This document shows, piece after piece, positions 5,240 through 5,449 of a stretch of 5,449 bases of DNA. Made by a program: the position numbers and the translations under genes. Within the stretch, counting starts at the first letter, position 1. Every line of letters begins with the position of its first letter. A model generated the notes under the pieces. The model did not search any database and had not been told where the DNA came from. It worked only from the letters and a program-made list of their open reading frames with translations. Source of the stretch: Candidatus Nitrosopumilus sp. (GTDB lineage: Archaea; Thermoproteota; Nitrososphaeria; Nitrososphaerales; Nitrosopumilaceae); NCBI GenBank assembly GCA_030637455.1, contig DAOWGL010000152.1, positions 1 through 5,449 on the forward strand, in the 5' to 3' direction.

Positions 5240-5449
5240 GAGTTATCCTGTTTGTTTATTAATTCAAGTATTTCTTTGATACCATTAGTTAATTCTTGTT
5301 TGTTTTTAATCTCGGTATACTTTGCAGTGTTTTTGAATTCTTTTAGAATTTCTATTCCCGTAGGATCCTTATGCATGTTAAGCAGTATTATTTTGATATT
5401 CTCAGAGAGGGCAGAATCAAGATCAGATCTTTGTAACACTAAATGCCGT
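5236..5449 (-). CDS. PhnD-like phosphate/phosphite/phosphonate substrate-binding protein, C-terminal part
   Basis: The frame is open from the window edge to TGA (5238-5236), giving about 71 C-terminal residues. The stretch RSDLDSALSENIKIILLNMHKDPTGIEILKEF follows the C-terminal helix pattern of PhnD-type periplasmic binding proteins (PF12974): Lp-x-x-L/I-K-x-x-I-x-x-ALLNM-x-x-DP-x-G-x-x-IL. A Tyr-containing segment and a final helix (ELTNGIKEILELINK) follow. A GTG at 5439 is not the true start, because the family-like sequence continues upstream of it (RHLVLQRSDL). The signal peptide and ligand site lie outside the window. The stop overlaps the kinase start (ATGA), pointing to a sensory rather than a purely transport role. 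The family call rests on this short match and the context, so moderate confidence is appropriate. Confidence 0.7.
   Translation of the reverse strand, partial: RHLVLQRSDLDSALSENIKIILLNMHKDPTGIEILKEFKNTAKYTEIKNKQELTNGIKEILELINKQDNS

Noticed and set aside
5290..5400. Reading IILLNMHKDPTGIEILKEF as a response-regulator receiver domain
   Set aside because: The stretch superficially recalls a receiver's LLD-x-x-MP-x-x-G-x-E-x-L, but the phospho-acceptor Asp is missing, and the beta strands and Thr/Lys that should follow are absent. The PhnD-type C-terminal pattern fits better.
5437..5439. GTG as the start of a stand-alone 67-residue gene upstream of the kinase
   Set aside because: The frame continues upstream to the window edge with family-like sequence, so this is the end of a longer binding-protein gene.

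Overview
The window looks like a piece of an AT-rich archaeal chromosome, most likely a marine ammonia-oxidising thaumarchaeon of the Nitrosopumilus type. The reasons are strong AT bias, frequent AGA/AAA/ATA codons, almost no Shine-Dalgarno motifs, TATA-like boxes about 24-26 bases ahead of start codons (a leaderless pattern), and the gene content: a MEMO-family protein, a bifunctional-nuclease (DUF151) protein, an ATP-cone/nuclease fusion, Hsp20 and a single-domain universal stress protein. The lineage is inferred, since no rRNA or other marker gene is present.

Left part (1-2581, + strand). The end of an unrecognised gene (1-102) runs into a TATA box that drives a MEMO/AmmeMemoRadiSam-B protein (124-954). 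After a 126-base gap comes a two-gene unit: a small acidic helical protein (1081-1293) overlapping by 4 bases a DUF151 bifunctional-nuclease-family protein (1290-1718). Next is a predicted PD-(D/E)XK endonuclease (ATG at 1841). Its reading frame and ATP-cone domain clearly begin upstream of that ATG, where no ATG, GTG or TTG exists. An ATA start at about 1763 is suspected.

Middle (2582-3612). A small heat-shock protein (2644-3108, + strand) with its own TATA box converges on a universal stress protein (minus strand, 3594-3184). Between their stop codons lies a perfect 22-bp inverted repeat flanked by T/A runs, which probably terminates both genes.

Right part (3613-5449, minus strand). A 262-base gap holds a GC-richer block and a candidate 35-residue basic ORF with an unusually good Shine-Dalgarno motif. 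Beyond it is a two-gene signalling unit read right to left: the C-terminal end of a PhnD-like (phosphate/phosphite/phosphonate-type) substrate-binding protein, cut by the window edge, overlaps by 4 bases a two-pass membrane sensor histidine kinase (5239-3875). This suggests that the binding protein is the ligand-sensing partner of the kinase. No response regulator or transporter component is visible.
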